DNA of 37,760 nucleotides, from NCBI RefSeq assembly GCF_042652985.1, contig NZ_JBHSHQ010000012.1, positions 1 through 37,760 on the forward strand. Reading direction: 5' to 3'. The translations under genes were made by a program, and so were the position numbers. This document shows, piece by piece, positions 15,626 through 24,239 of this stretch. Each line of letters opens with the position of its first letter. Position 1 is the stretch's first letter. The notes under the pieces are model-generated. The model was not told the DNA's origin. It did no database searches and was given only the letters and a program-made list of their open reading frames with translations. This DNA comes from Ruoffia tabacinasalis. Its GTDB lineage: Bacteria > Bacillota > Bacilli > Lactobacillales > Aerococcaceae.

Positions 15626-16297
15626 ATGTTAAACGAAATGATGCACCGCCCAATCGTGATGCAAAAAGTTGTTGACTTTATGCGTGAAGGCCAACTTGGC
15701 TTTGAGGGAGGACTTGGTGAGATTGAAGCTTACGCGAATGAATTAGGCATTCCGATTGTACCGCACGAAACAGCGAAGTTTCTTGATTTCTTTACTGCAA
15801 CCATGCAACCAAGTCAAATTCTTGAAATCGGAACAGCCATCGGCTTCTCAGCAAGTTTAATGGCACAGCATTTACAAGCGGATGGGCATTTAACGACCAT
15901 CGACCGCTATGAGAAAATGTATGAACGTGCCAAAGAAAACTTTAAAAAGATGGGGCTTGAAGACCGAATTACTTTAATTGAAGGAGACGCAGCGGATGTC
16001 TTACCAACCTTAGAAGGTTCATATGATTTAATCTTTATGGATAGTGCCAAAGCGAAATATATCGAATTTTATCCTGAATGTATGCGTCTACTTCGTCAAG
16101 GTGGCGTATTAATTATTGACGATGTATTTCAAGGTGGTACAGTATTAGATGATGAAGCAGAAATTCCAAAACGCGTTAGAAAAATTCATCGTAAATTAAA
16201 TGAATTGTTTGATACTGTATTAAATGATAAATCAAACCGTTCAACACTCGTTCCACTTGGCGATGGCCTTTTAATGGTCAGAAAGGAAGCAGAATAA
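15626..16297 (+). CDS. trmR: SAM-dependent O-methyltransferase, TrmR-like
   Basis: 223 residues, class I methyltransferase of the O-MTase 3 family. B. subtilis TrmR (YrrM) methylates 5-hydroxyuridine at position 34 of tRNA to 5-methoxyuridine. Landmarks: SAM motif I LEIGTAIGFSASLMA (about 70-85), acidic ribose binder LTTIDRYEKM, GDAADVLPTL, DLIFMDSAKAKYIEFY and LIIDDVFQGG. RBS AGAGGAG precedes ATG. The stop codon directly abuts the ATG of the next gene, so both are co-translated. Assignment to TrmR rests on family resemblance; another O-methyltransferase role is possible. Confidence 0.8.
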   Translation: MLNEMMHRPIVMQKVVDFMREGQLGFEGGLGEIEAYANELGIPIVPHETAKFLDFFTATMQPSQILEIGTAIGFSASLMAQHLQADGHLTTIDRYEKMYERAKENFKKMGLEDRITLIEGDAADVLPTLEGSYDLIFMDSAKAKYIEFYPECMRLLRQGGVLIIDDVFQGGTVLDDEAEIPKRVRKIHRKLNELFDTVLNDKSNRSTLVPLGDGLLMVRKEAE

Positions 16298-17143
16298 ATG
16301 ACACGTGATATTCAACTCGTAGCAATTGATTTAGATGGGACTTTACTAAGAGATGACAAATCTTTGTCGCAAGAAAATGTAGACGCGATTAAAGACGCGA
16401 TTGAACAAGGTGTTCAAGTCGTTATTTGTACAGGACGTACGCTACCAAGTATTCAATATTTGTCTAAACAATTGCCACAAGGGCATGGCGACGAATATTT
16501 AATCTTACAAAATGGGGCAGTTATCCATCAGTTACCTGATTTAAATATTGTTCATGAAACAATATTAACTGAATCAGACCGTCAAGCAATTTACGATGTC
16601 TTTAAAGAGTACCGAAGTGAAGAAGTTCAAATGGTTGCCTTTGATCCAGATAAGCTGTATTTAGTTGATGATGAGACAGCGAATCCAACGGTTGTACAAG
16701 ACGCTAAAACGCTAAGTACTGACATTACATTGGCAAAATTTGAAGAAGTTCTAAACTTAGAGACACTCTATAAAATCGTCGTCTTTGGTGGAGTTGAATT
16801 TATCGATGACTATTTAGAAAAAATTCCTAATGATTTATATGAACAAGTTCATATTGTCCGCTCTTTACCCGTTGCAATTGAATTTATTCCTAAATTAGCG
16901 AATAAAGCTAATGGTCTAAATGCTTTAATCCAACTATTAGATATTAAAGCTGAAAACATTATGACCATAGGGGACGAATTAAATGATTACGAAATGGTTA
17001 AAATGGCTGGTTTAGGAGTCGCAATGGAAAATGGCCATCCAGAAGTAAAAAGAGTGGCTGATGAGCTGACTTTAACGAATAATGAGAATGGAGTCGCACA
17101 CGCGATTAGAAAATTTGTCACACAACCGCCACATAATAGTTAA
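16298..17143 (+). CDS. Cof-type HAD-IIB family phosphatase
   Basis: 281 residues. HAD motif I is AIDLDGTLLRDD (nucleophile Asp12), motif II CTGRT, and motif IV GDELNDYEM, where the usual GDxxND is seen. The large C2B cap lies between about residues 85 and 210. Such Cof/YidA-type enzymes dephosphorylate sugar phosphates or nucleotides; the substrate cannot be told from sequence. It begins on the base after the trmR stop with an AAAGGA inside trmR, so it is the second gene of that operon. Confidence 0.88.
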   Translation: MTRDIQLVAIDLDGTLLRDDKSLSQENVDAIKDAIEQGVQVVICTGRTLPSIQYLSKQLPQGHGDEYLILQNGAVIHQLPDLNIVHETILTESDRQAIYDVFKEYRSEEVQMVAFDPDKLYLVDDETANPTVVQDAKTLSTDITLAKFEEVLNLETLYKIVVFGGVEFIDDYLEKIPNDLYEQVHIVRSLPVAIEFIPKLANKANGLNALIQLLDIKAENIMTIGDELNDYEMVKMAGLGVAMENGHPEVKRVADELTLTNNENGVAHAIRKFVTQPPHNS

Positions 17144-17243
17144 GTAATATTTATACTTTATTCACATTTACATGCTAAAATATATATTTGAATGAGGTCT
17201 TGTTATTTAAAAGAACGAATATTAAATTTTTTGAGGTGAACAA

Positions 17244-18620
17244 ATGAAAAAACTAATTATCTCTGTGGTATCGGTACTAGTCATCATAATTGTGGCATAT
17301 AGTGCAGGTATCGGATATTATGCTGAGAAATTCCAAGCAAATACAACTTTTGGAAGTGTTGACATTAGTAATTTAACACTCCCTGAAGCGGAAGAAAAAA
17401 TTCAAGAGGATATCTACAGCAAAACTTTCCAAATTACTGAGAACGGCCAAGAAGTTGGTTCGATTCAATTAGGTGAATTGGAACCAGAATTACAAACGGG
17501 TGAAGTTTTAACAAAAACTTACAATAGCCAAAACCCAAATGAGTGGATTACAGGTTACTTCCAATCTGAAAACCATGATGGTGGCTTAATGGAAACAATG
17601 AATTTAGACGAGCAAAAATTAAACAAACAATTAGCGAATCTAGGTTTAAGTAATGAAGACCGTACAGCGGCTCAAGATGCAACGATTGAATATACTGAAG
17701 CGCAAGGTTACTACGTTACTGAAGCGGAAGAAGGAAATCAATTAGATATTGATAAAGTTCAAGAATTAATTATGAACGGTGTTCAAAATGGTGAAGAATC
17801 AATCGAAATTAATTCAGCTTACTTAGAACCTGAAGTATCAAGTCATGACGAAAAAATCGATTCAGTCATGGAACAAATTGAAACAGCTAAAAACACCGAA
17901 ATTAACCTTGAAATTGCTGGAAACAATGTCACAATTCCTCAAGAAACAATTGAAGAGTGGATTTACTTTGATTCAAATAACGATATTGTTTATGACCAAG
18001 AATTAATTTACGAATACCTTGGAACATTAAATGATGAATACGCAACTTATGACAAACCGCGTCAATTCCAAAGTACTTCAGAAGGTGAAGTAACGGTTGA
18101 ACCCGGAACATTAGGTTGGTCCATTGACCGTGAATCAGAAACGCAAAACATTTTAGCTGATTTACAAGCTGGTGAGAATGTATCACGTCAACCAACTATT
18201 GTGGGGACGGGTTACAATACTGGAGGCAATGATATTGGGGATAGCTACGTTGAAGTCAGTGTTGACCACCAGACAATGTGGGTTTATGTTGATGGACAAA
18301 TCGTAGTTGAAACACCTATCGTAACCGGACAAATCGGAACAGATACTGTACCAGGTGCTTACTCAATCTGGGATAAAGAAGAAGACACTGAATTAAAAGG
18401 ATACAACCCTCGTACAGAGCGTGATTATGTACAACCCGTAAATTACTGGTTACCATTTGATGATACTGGTCAAGGTATCCATGATGCTGGTTGGCAAAGT
18501 AACTTTGGTGGAAACACTTATCAAGTATCAGGATCACTTGGATGTATTAATACACCACCTGATGTTATGGCAGATGTTTTTGCTCATGCATACGAAGGTA
18601 TGCCCGTCCTTATCCATTAA
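17244..18620 (+). CDS. L,D-transpeptidase with peptidoglycan-binding domains
   Basis: 458 residues. A single N-terminal membrane helix (about 3-25) anchors the protein outside the cell. Two PG_binding_4-like modules (about 40-300) precede a YkuD catalytic domain (about 330-458). The active site is visible as GIHDAGW (His413) and SGSLGCINTP (Cys434), the HxxG...S-x-G-C-x-N pattern. The enzyme would form 3-3 crosslinks or exchange D-amino acids in peptidoglycan tetrapeptides. RBS TGAGGTG lies 5 nt before ATG. A possible promoter is TTCACA (17160-17165) with TATATT 16 bp later. It ends at its own terminator, just upstream of walR, a known class of regulator for wall enzymes. Confidence 0.92.
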   Translation: MKKLIISVVSVLVIIIVAYSAGIGYYAEKFQANTTFGSVDISNLTLPEAEEKIQEDIYSKTFQITENGQEVGSIQLGELEPELQTGEVLTKTYNSQNPNEWITGYFQSENHDGGLMETMNLDEQKLNKQLANLGLSNEDRTAAQDATIEYTEAQGYYVTEAEEGNQLDIDKVQELIMNGVQNGEESIEINSAYLEPEVSSHDEKIDSVMEQIETAKNTEINLEIAGNNVTIPQETIEEWIYFDSNNDIVYDQELIYEYLGTLNDEYATYDKPRQFQSTSEGEVTVEPGTLGWSIDRESETQNILADLQAGENVSRQPTIVGTGYNTGGNDIGDSYVEVSVDHQTMWVYVDGQIVVETPIVTGQIGTDTVPGAYSIWDKEEDTELKGYNPRTERDYVQPVNYWLPFDDTGQGIHDAGWQSNFGGNTYQVSGSLGCINTPPDVMADVFAHAYEGMPVLIH

Positions 18621-18663
18621 TCTTAAGGGCTTAAAAATGACTTTTTGAAAAAATTAGGTTAAT

Positions 18664-18709
18664 ATGCAAAGTAGGGGAATGAAATATTCGACTACTTTGC
18701 TTTTCTTAT
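18664..18709 (+). terminator. intrinsic terminator of the L,D-transpeptidase gene
   Basis: Arms GCAAAGTAG (18666-18674) and CTACTTTGC (18692-18700), then TTTTCTTATT. Confidence 0.85.
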
Positions 18710-18753
18710 TTAATCATAAATAATTAAGAAAACCTTAATTTATTGTGACAATT

Positions 18754-18781
18754 TTGACTATATTTAATAAAACTGTATAAT
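18754..18781 (+). promoter_or_regulatory. sigma-A-type promoter of walR
   Basis: -35 TTGACT (18754-18759), 16-bp spacer, perfect -10 TATAAT (18776-18781). The expected start near 18788 gives a leader of about 65 nt. Confidence 0.7.
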
Positions 18782-18852
18782 TAATACGATATATATTTAA
18801 TTAATATTTGACCTACCTAAATATTAATCCTTTATGTAAGGAGGAAAACTAT

Positions 18853-19557
18853 ATGAAGAAGATACTTGTTGTCGACGACGAGAAGCCAATCTCGGATATC
18901 ATTACATTTAATTTATCAAACGAAGGTTATGAAATTGTCACAAGTTTTGATGGCGAAGATGCAATCGAAAAATTTAAAGAAACAAAACCTGACCTCGTTA
19001 TTTTAGATTTAATGTTACCTAAAAAAGATGGCTTGGAAGTGTGTCGAGAAATTAGAAAAGAAAGTGCTGTGCCGATTATTATGTTAACGGCAAAAGATTC
19101 TGAGATTGATAAAGTACTCGGTCTGGAATTAGGTGCTGACGACTATGTAACGAAACCATTCTCTAACCGCGAACTAATGGCTCGTGTAAAAGCGAACCTA
19201 CGTCGTAACGCATTAAAAGAAGTTGATGAAGATGAAAATAATGCGAATGAAATCAAAGTAGGCGAATTAATTGTTCACCAAGATGCATACATTGCATCGA
19301 AATTAGGTAGAGAAATAGAACTGACTCACCGTGAGTTTGAATTACTTCACTACTTAGCGAAACATATTGGACAAGTCATGACCCGTGAACATTTACTAGA
19401 AACAGTATGGGGCTATGATTATTTTGGGGATGTCCGAACAGTGGACGTAACAATTAGACGATTACGTGAGAAAATCGAAGATCAACCAAGTCACCCGACG
19501 TATATTATTACCCGTCGTGGTGTTGGATACTTTTTAAAAAATCCTGAACAAGAATAA
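18853..19557 (+). CDS. walR: response regulator WalR (YycF)
   Basis: 234 residues, OmpR/PhoB family. The receiver domain (1-120) has the acidic pocket VVDDE, phospho-acceptor Asp52 in VILDLMLPKKDG, the Thr in MLTAKDS and Lys in VTKPFSNREL. The winged-helix DNA-binding domain (about 135-232) ends with the WalR-like VWGYDYFGDVRTVDVTIRRL and RRGVGYFL. WalR is the usually essential regulator of cell-wall hydrolases and wall homeostasis in low-GC Gram-positives. Start: a frame extends to 18808, but ATG 18853 follows AAGGAGG by 9 nt. Unusually, it is separated from walK by a terminator-like hairpin and 257 bp. Confidence 0.96.
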   Translation: MKKILVVDDEKPISDIITFNLSNEGYEIVTSFDGEDAIEKFKETKPDLVILDLMLPKKDGLEVCREIRKESAVPIIMLTAKDSEIDKVLGLELGADDYVTKPFSNRELMARVKANLRRNALKEVDEDENNANEIKVGELIVHQDAYIASKLGREIELTHREFELLHYLAKHIGQVMTREHLLETVWGYDYFGDVRTVDVTIRRLREKIEDQPSHPTYIITRRGVGYFLKNPEQE

Positions 19558-19571
19558 TAAAATACAAGATA

Positions 19572-19621
19572 AAGTGCCTGCTATTTGCAGAAGGATTCCT
19601 TCGCGTAGCAGGCACTTCTTG
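19572..19621 (+). terminator. strong hairpin between walR and walK
   Basis: A 12-bp stem AAGTGCCTGCTA / TAGCAGGCACTT (19572-19583 and 19606-19617) with an internal AAGGA/TCCTT stem, followed by a modest T-rich stretch (TTCTTGTATA). It is probably a terminator or attenuator that lowers walK read-through from the walR promoter. Confidence 0.7.
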
Positions 19622-19758
19622 TATACATAATAAGAACACAATGCTCTTGATTCAAAGTAAATTAAATGAGATTCTAGCTTGTAATTATAGTTAAAAATCA
19701 ATAAACTGAATCTATATGTTTTTTAGAATTAAAATGTTTGAATTAAGGAGACACCAAC

Positions 19759-19818
19759 ATGTTATTATTGTGTTCAGAACTTAAAAATTTAGAAAGATTG
19801 GAGCAGATACGACGATGA
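19759..19818 (+). CDS. 19-residue ORF overlapping and probably coupled to walK
   Basis: ATG 19759 follows AAGGAG (19745-19750) by 8 nt. The frame encodes MLLLCSELKNLERLEQIRR and stops at TGA 19816-19818, overlapping the walK ATG by four bases (ATGA). walK itself has only a GGAG 11 nt upstream, so its translation may depend on ribosomes ending here. The peptide has a hydrophobic start and a charged amphipathic helix-like remainder. I do not recognise it. The other 180 bp of the walR-walK gap is AT-rich; I could not settle on a promoter. Confidence 0.45.
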   Translation: MLLLCSELKNLERLEQIRR

Positions 19819-21668
19819 AGCAAAGACCTTTTCGCTTTTTCCAATCAATATACTTTAAAATACCCTTACTATTTGTATTTATCTTAGTGATCACTTTCCA
19901 ATTTATCGGAGTCATCTTTATTGACCAGTTAGAGACACAAACGGTAGATAATTTTAAAGTACAAATTAATACGCAAGCGGACTTTTTAGCGAATAATATT
20001 ACACCGATATTATCGAATTCGGACCAAGAGTCACAAAGTGTACTCAACCAATTGCGTCAAACTTTAGAAACCTTTAGCTCAACGGCGCCTGCGCGTCTGG
20101 AGGTGATTAATAATGCGCAAACGATCATTGCGACGAATCAGGGTTTAGATCAAAGTTCGATTGGGAACCAAACAACAGATGCTGATGCGCGTAATGTCTT
20201 ACTCTATCAGAATGAATTACGCAGTGAATACTCAGATCCAGAAACAGATGCACCGATTTACAAACTAATTAAACCTATCTTTGGAACAACGCAAACGACG
20301 TTACTCGGAGTGTTAGTCATTGAGGCTAATATGGAGCAAATTTATAGTCAGAATAATAATATTATTGACCTATTTCTCCAGTCCTCGATTTTAGCCGTAG
20401 GAGTCGCTTTATTGATTTCCTTTGTCTTAAGTCAAGGTTTAACTCGTCCGATAGAGAATATGCGACAACAAGCCTTACGTATTTCGGAAGGGGTCTATAA
20501 TTACCCGGCCGAAGTGTACGGTTATGACGAGTTGGGTGAGTTAACGATGACCATTAATGAGTTAGCCGTCAAAGTAAAAGATGCCCAAGAATCGACCGAG
20601 TCAGAAAGACAACGTTTAGACGGAATTCTTCGTCACATGACCGATGGTGTGATTGGGACAGACCAACGAGGACGCGTCCTATTAGTAAATGACCGTGCCT
20701 TGCAATTGTTAAATATTCGTCAAGAACAAGCGATTGGTCATTCGATTTTAAGATTATTAAATATCGAATCGCAAATTGCTTTAAAAGGATTACTACAAAA
20801 AGATACTGAAGTTATGATTAATCACAGTGATAAAGGTGTAGATTCGATTTTAAAAGGTGAATTCTCGATTATTCGCCGTGAAACCGGCTTTGTGACAGGG
20901 GTTGTGTGTGTGTTAACGGACGTCACTGAACAAGAGAAGACCGAACAAGAACAACGCGATTTCGTATCGAATGTGTCGCATGAGTTGCGTACACCTTTAA
21001 CAAGTATTAAAAGTTATAGTGAAGCCCTATCTGATGGTGCTTGGCGTGATGAGAAGATTGCGCCGCAATTCTTAGATGTGATTCAATCGGAAAGTAACCG
21101 TATGATTCGTATGATTGCGAACTTACTTGATTTATCTAAGATGGATGGGGGCCAGATTACCCTTCAGACCGACTATGTTGATTTGAAGCGAATTATTAAT
21201 CACATTTTAGACCGGTTAGTTTTCACTTTAGAATCGGATTCAAACGCAGGGAACTATCATTTTGTCCGTGAATTTACAACGCGGGATATCTACGTCGATA
21301 TTGACCAAGACCGAATGACTCAAGTGATTGATAACATCTTAAATAATGCCGTAAAATATTCACCCGATGGGGGAACGATTACAGTTAAAATTGAAGATAA
21401 TCACCGCAGTGTCATTGTGCGTATTACCGATGAAGGGTTAGGGATTTCTAAGCAAGACGCTGAGAAATTATTTGACCGTTTCTACCGTGTGGATAAAGCA
21501 CGCTCACGTGAACAAGGTGGGAGTGGACTTGGTCTTGCGATTTCCAAAGAGGTTATCGAATTACATGGCGGTTCAATTTGGGTAGATAGTGTTGAAGGGG
21601 AAGGCTCAACCTTTAACTTTGAATTACCTTATACCGAATTCACCGAGCTAGATGGAGAGTGGGGTTAA
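19815..21668 (+). CDS. walK: sensor histidine kinase WalK (YycG)
   Basis: 617 residues. TM1 (about 14-34), an extracellular sensor domain of about 145 residues, TM2 (about 183-204), HAMP (about 205-258), PAS (about 265-370), HisKA with phospho-acceptor His389 in VSNVSHELRTPLTS, and HATPase_c with N box NILNNAVKYS, DEGLGIS, FDRFYRVDKARS and GGSGLGLAIS. This two-TM, extracellular-domain form is that of bacilli, enterococci and relatives, not the one-TM form of streptococci. WalK phosphorylates WalR in response to wall precursor or hydrolysis status. It is followed without gap by walH and walI, its usual membrane regulators. Confidence 0.96.
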   Translation: MKQRPFRFFQSIYFKIPLLFVFILVITFQFIGVIFIDQLETQTVDNFKVQINTQADFLANNITPILSNSDQESQSVLNQLRQTLETFSSTAPARLEVINNAQTIIATNQGLDQSSIGNQTTDADARNVLLYQNELRSEYSDPETDAPIYKLIKPIFGTTQTTLLGVLVIEANMEQIYSQNNNIIDLFLQSSILAVGVALLISFVLSQGLTRPIENMRQQALRISEGVYNYPAEVYGYDELGELTMTINELAVKVKDAQESTESERQRLDGILRHMTDGVIGTDQRGRVLLVNDRALQLLNIRQEQAIGHSILRLLNIESQIALKGLLQKDTEVMINHSDKGVDSILKGEFSIIRRETGFVTGVVCVLTDVTEQEKTEQEQRDFVSNVSHELRTPLTSIKSYSEALSDGAWRDEKIAPQFLDVIQSESNRMIRMIANLLDLSKMDGGQITLQTDYVDLKRIINHILDRLVFTLESDSNAGNYHFVREFTTRDIYVDIDQDRMTQVIDNILNNAVKYSPDGGTITVKIEDNHRSVIVRITDEGLGISKQDAEKLFDRFYRVDKARSREQGGSGLGLAISKEVIELHGGSIWVDSVEGEGSTFNFELPYTEFTELDGEWG

Positions 21669-21671
21669 TTG

Positions 21672-23081
21672 ATGAGAAAACAAAATTCAGGGATTACAGT
21701 CGTGCTCGTTATATTAGTTGCGATTAGTTTCTTATTCTCATACTTTATTCTTTATGATATCAACACATTTGAAAGTATTATTGGCAATGAATCAACGCCG
21801 ACCGAAGAAGAGATAGCGACTGAAACCATTCAATCAACCGCTAATTACTATTCACCGACTCGGTTAAGTTTCCAAGATGTTGTCTCAACGGATGAGTATA
21901 TTATCCGATTAGGGCAACAATCTTACTTTATTCGTGACGAAGCAACCATCAATACGTTGCGTTCTTTAATTGAAAGTCGTCCAATCACTGTTGATGACGT
22001 CTCATATATGGAAGAACCACAAATACTGAATAACTTACTAGATATTGATCATTTGCAGCTTGAATTACCGACGCGTATTCCTTTAGGGGCATACACTCGG
22101 GTACTATCCATTGAAGACGATACGCCGACGGACGTCTTAATTGACCGAATTATTATTCCGCTGTCTTCACAAGAAGAGCGTGGTGTTTACTTAATTGATT
22201 CTGCAACAGAACGTGTGATTGAAGCAGAATTATCATCAAATTTAAGAAAAGATGAATTGCGTAATGCAGTGACTCTAGAAAATTCCGACTTAGTTGAAGT
22301 CATTCGTTATCAAGGGGCGGATAAACCAATTTACTTACCTGTTAATGATGTGTCCTTACAGTCACAGTTATTTACAATGGATGTCTTACCAGAGAATCTT
22401 TACGTCAGTGATTTATTTGATAATACGGGCTTTAATACGACCGAAGTCGCAAATAGTGATGACGATGAGGTATTCCGTTATCAAAACTATATTAATACTC
22501 TGGACGTCAACCGAACAACTCAACAATTTGAATTGACAATCAGTCGAGCAGATCCAAGTGATCCAAGAACGACAGTGGAGAAATCCCGTAATGCCTTTAG
22601 TATGGTGCAACAATTTGAGTATTGGGAAGGCGACATTCGTCTATTCTATGAAGAAAATAACTTTATTACCTTTAGACGTTACTATGAAGCTTTACCAATA
22701 TTAACGAACTCAACGATGCCAGATTATGGAGCGAACACCGTTCAGATGCGTGGCGATTTGAGTGGGGATATCTTCCGTTACCGCCAACCGATGTTGACTT
22801 TTTATACACATATCGACACAGCGTCACAAGAGATTGAATTAATAAATCACGAAGGAATTTTAGAAGTACTTCAAGAACGTGGTTATACAGTGAACGCCTT
22901 TGAAGACATCTTTATGGGCTACGAGTGGCAAGAAGATATGGAAATGTTTAGAAAAGCAGAGCTCATTCCGACTTGGTTCTTCCAATTAAACGGTGAGCAC
23001 TATACTTTAGAAGAAATTCAAAGCGACGACTTTGTGGATATTTGGAATAATCAAGTACTTGGTGAAGGGGGAGCTGACTAG
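21672..23081 (+). CDS. walH: WalRK regulatory protein WalH (YycH)
   Basis: 469 residues. One N-terminal membrane helix (about 8-28) and a large extracellular part, the layout of YycH, which with YycI binds WalK at the membrane and adjusts its activity. A TTG at 21669 directly follows the walK stop; ATG 21672 is the more likely start, with GGAG..GGGG upstream within walK. Sequence conservation in this family is low and no catalytic motif is expected. Identity rests on topology, length and gene order (walK-walH-walI). Its TAG overlaps the GTG of walI by one base. Confidence 0.88.
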   Translation: MRKQNSGITVVLVILVAISFLFSYFILYDINTFESIIGNESTPTEEEIATETIQSTANYYSPTRLSFQDVVSTDEYIIRLGQQSYFIRDEATINTLRSLIESRPITVDDVSYMEEPQILNNLLDIDHLQLELPTRIPLGAYTRVLSIEDDTPTDVLIDRIIIPLSSQEERGVYLIDSATERVIEAELSSNLRKDELRNAVTLENSDLVEVIRYQGADKPIYLPVNDVSLQSQLFTMDVLPENLYVSDLFDNTGFNTTEVANSDDDEVFRYQNYINTLDVNRTTQQFELTISRADPSDPRTTVEKSRNAFSMVQQFEYWEGDIRLFYEENNFITFRRYYEALPILTNSTMPDYGANTVQMRGDLSGDIFRYRQPMLTFYTHIDTASQEIELINHEGILEVLQERGYTVNAFEDIFMGYEWQEDMEMFRKAELIPTWFFQLNGEHYTLEEIQSDDFVDIWNNQVLGEGGAD

Positions 23082-23914
23082 TGGACTTTAAACGCATTCA
23101 AATCGTATTAGTGTTTTTCTTTCTAGTATTCGATATTTACTTACTATTCATGTTGTTTAATCGAGCTGAAGTAGCCAGTTTACCAACTGAAGAGATTGAG
23201 TTAACCATTGAAGAAAATCTATCAAATCGTGGCATTACTTTTGATGAATTGTTGACTGAAAAATATCAACTCCCATTCGTCGTATCAGAGACAAATAATC
23301 ATCTTGCTGAAAATATTTCACAACTTGAAATCGAAGATGTATCTGTGAATCAAGAAGGCATGCTGACAGGAACTTTATCTGAACCGATGGATTTAGGACT
23401 TGGTTTAACAGCCGAGACAACAGGTTTTTCAACTGAACAGCGTCAAGCTCTTCAAGATATATTAGAAAACCCAGCCTTATTTATTTCAGGCGATGTTTAC
23501 CGAAATGTTTGGTACGTCAATTCCGAACAAGTCATCTATGCCCGAATGACAGCTAATGATGGCAGTCCGATTGTGGACGGTACAGCTGAAATCCGAATTA
23601 ATTTGGATGACAACTACATGATGACCGGCTATACACAAACGTTCCAAAGTAATATTACGGAACTTGACCGGGACCGGACTATCTTATCCGAACGCGAAGC
23701 CTTGGAAATTATCGATCGCCGGGTGGAAACTCTAATTCCTGACGACTCGACGATTCATTATTCGATCTTAGTTTATTATCGCCAGACGCAGCTCGATGGC
23801 TTAAACGTCTACTCACCTGCCTGGCAAATTGTGTATGACAATCCGAATGGCCGCTTTACTTTATTAGTTGACGGTATTCGAGGGAACACTGTTAACCGGA
23901 ATCAGTTTAATTAG
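23081..23914 (+). CDS. walI: WalRK regulatory protein WalI (YycI)
   Basis: 277 residues, GTG start overlapping the walH stop (TAGTG), with AAGGGGGAG upstream. One N-terminal membrane helix (about 6-26, VLVFFFLVFDIYLLFMLF) with an extracellular YycI domain; the C-terminal segment YSPAWQIVYDN is the most typical part of the family. It acts with WalH on WalK. It is the last gene of the walK-walH-walI unit and ends at a strong terminator; walJ, which normally follows directly, is displaced by one gene. Confidence 0.88.
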   Translation: MDFKRIQIVLVFFFLVFDIYLLFMLFNRAEVASLPTEEIELTIEENLSNRGITFDELLTEKYQLPFVVSETNNHLAENISQLEIEDVSVNQEGMLTGTLSEPMDLGLGLTAETTGFSTEQRQALQDILENPALFISGDVYRNVWYVNSEQVIYARMTANDGSPIVDGTAEIRINLDDNYMMTGYTQTFQSNITELDRDRTILSEREALEIIDRRVETLIPDDSTIHYSILVYYRQTQLDGLNVYSPAWQIVYDNPNGRFTLLVDGIRGNTVNRNQFN

Positions 23915-23916
23915 AG

Positions 23917-23954
23917 AGAACCGCTCGCCACAATTGTGGTGGAGCGGTTTTTTG
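23917..23954 (+). terminator. intrinsic terminator of walKHI
   Basis: AACCGCTC (23919-23926) pairs with GAGCGGTT (23942-23949), enclosing CCACAATTGTGG, then TTTTTT. Confidence 0.9.
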
Positions 23955-23981
23955 CGCTTTTTGGGGGCGGGATTTAAAATG

Positions 23982-24107
23982 CAACTCAGGCCAAATGGCA
24001 GGTCGGTTCGTCTTGAGTTGACGCAACTCATGCCAAATGGGAGATCGGTTTGTCTTGAGTTGATGCAACTCGCGCCAAATGGCTGAACGGTTTGTCTTGA
24101 GTTCGCA
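23982..24107. repeat. array 2 of the 42-bp palindromic repeat, three tandem units
   Basis: Units start at 23982, 24024 and 24066, again with a 42-bp period. Left arms are CAACTCAGGCCAAA, CAACTCATGCCAAA and CAACTCGCGCCAAA; the right arm is TTTGTCTTGAGTT (TTCGTCTTGAGTT in unit 1). The array starts 28 bp after the walI terminator and ends about 100 bp before the next promoter. Confidence 0.9.
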
Positions 24108-24210
24108 AACTTTTTAAATAATCACCCGTATTACATTTTCAAAAAAGAGTCTTTCAAAAGTAATTCATGCTTTAGTGTGCGAATGCATCTTATACATGGT
24201 AAAATACTAT

Positions 24211-24216
24211 TATAAT
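24211..24216 (+). promoter_or_regulatory. -10 element of the DUF2207 gene
   Basis: Perfect TATAAT; the -35 is weak (TTATAC at 24190-24195 with only a 15-bp spacer). A start near 24223 excludes the ATG at 24219 and supports the ATG at 24240. Confidence 0.45.
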
Positions 24217-24239
24217 GAATGGAAAGTAAGGTGAGCCAA

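Noticed and set aside
23868..24086. 72-codon plus-strand ORF with PNGRSV..LELTQL repeats
   Set aside because: Overlaps walI and the terminator and then reads through repeat array 2; the same sequence family is read here in another frame, so it is not a protein.
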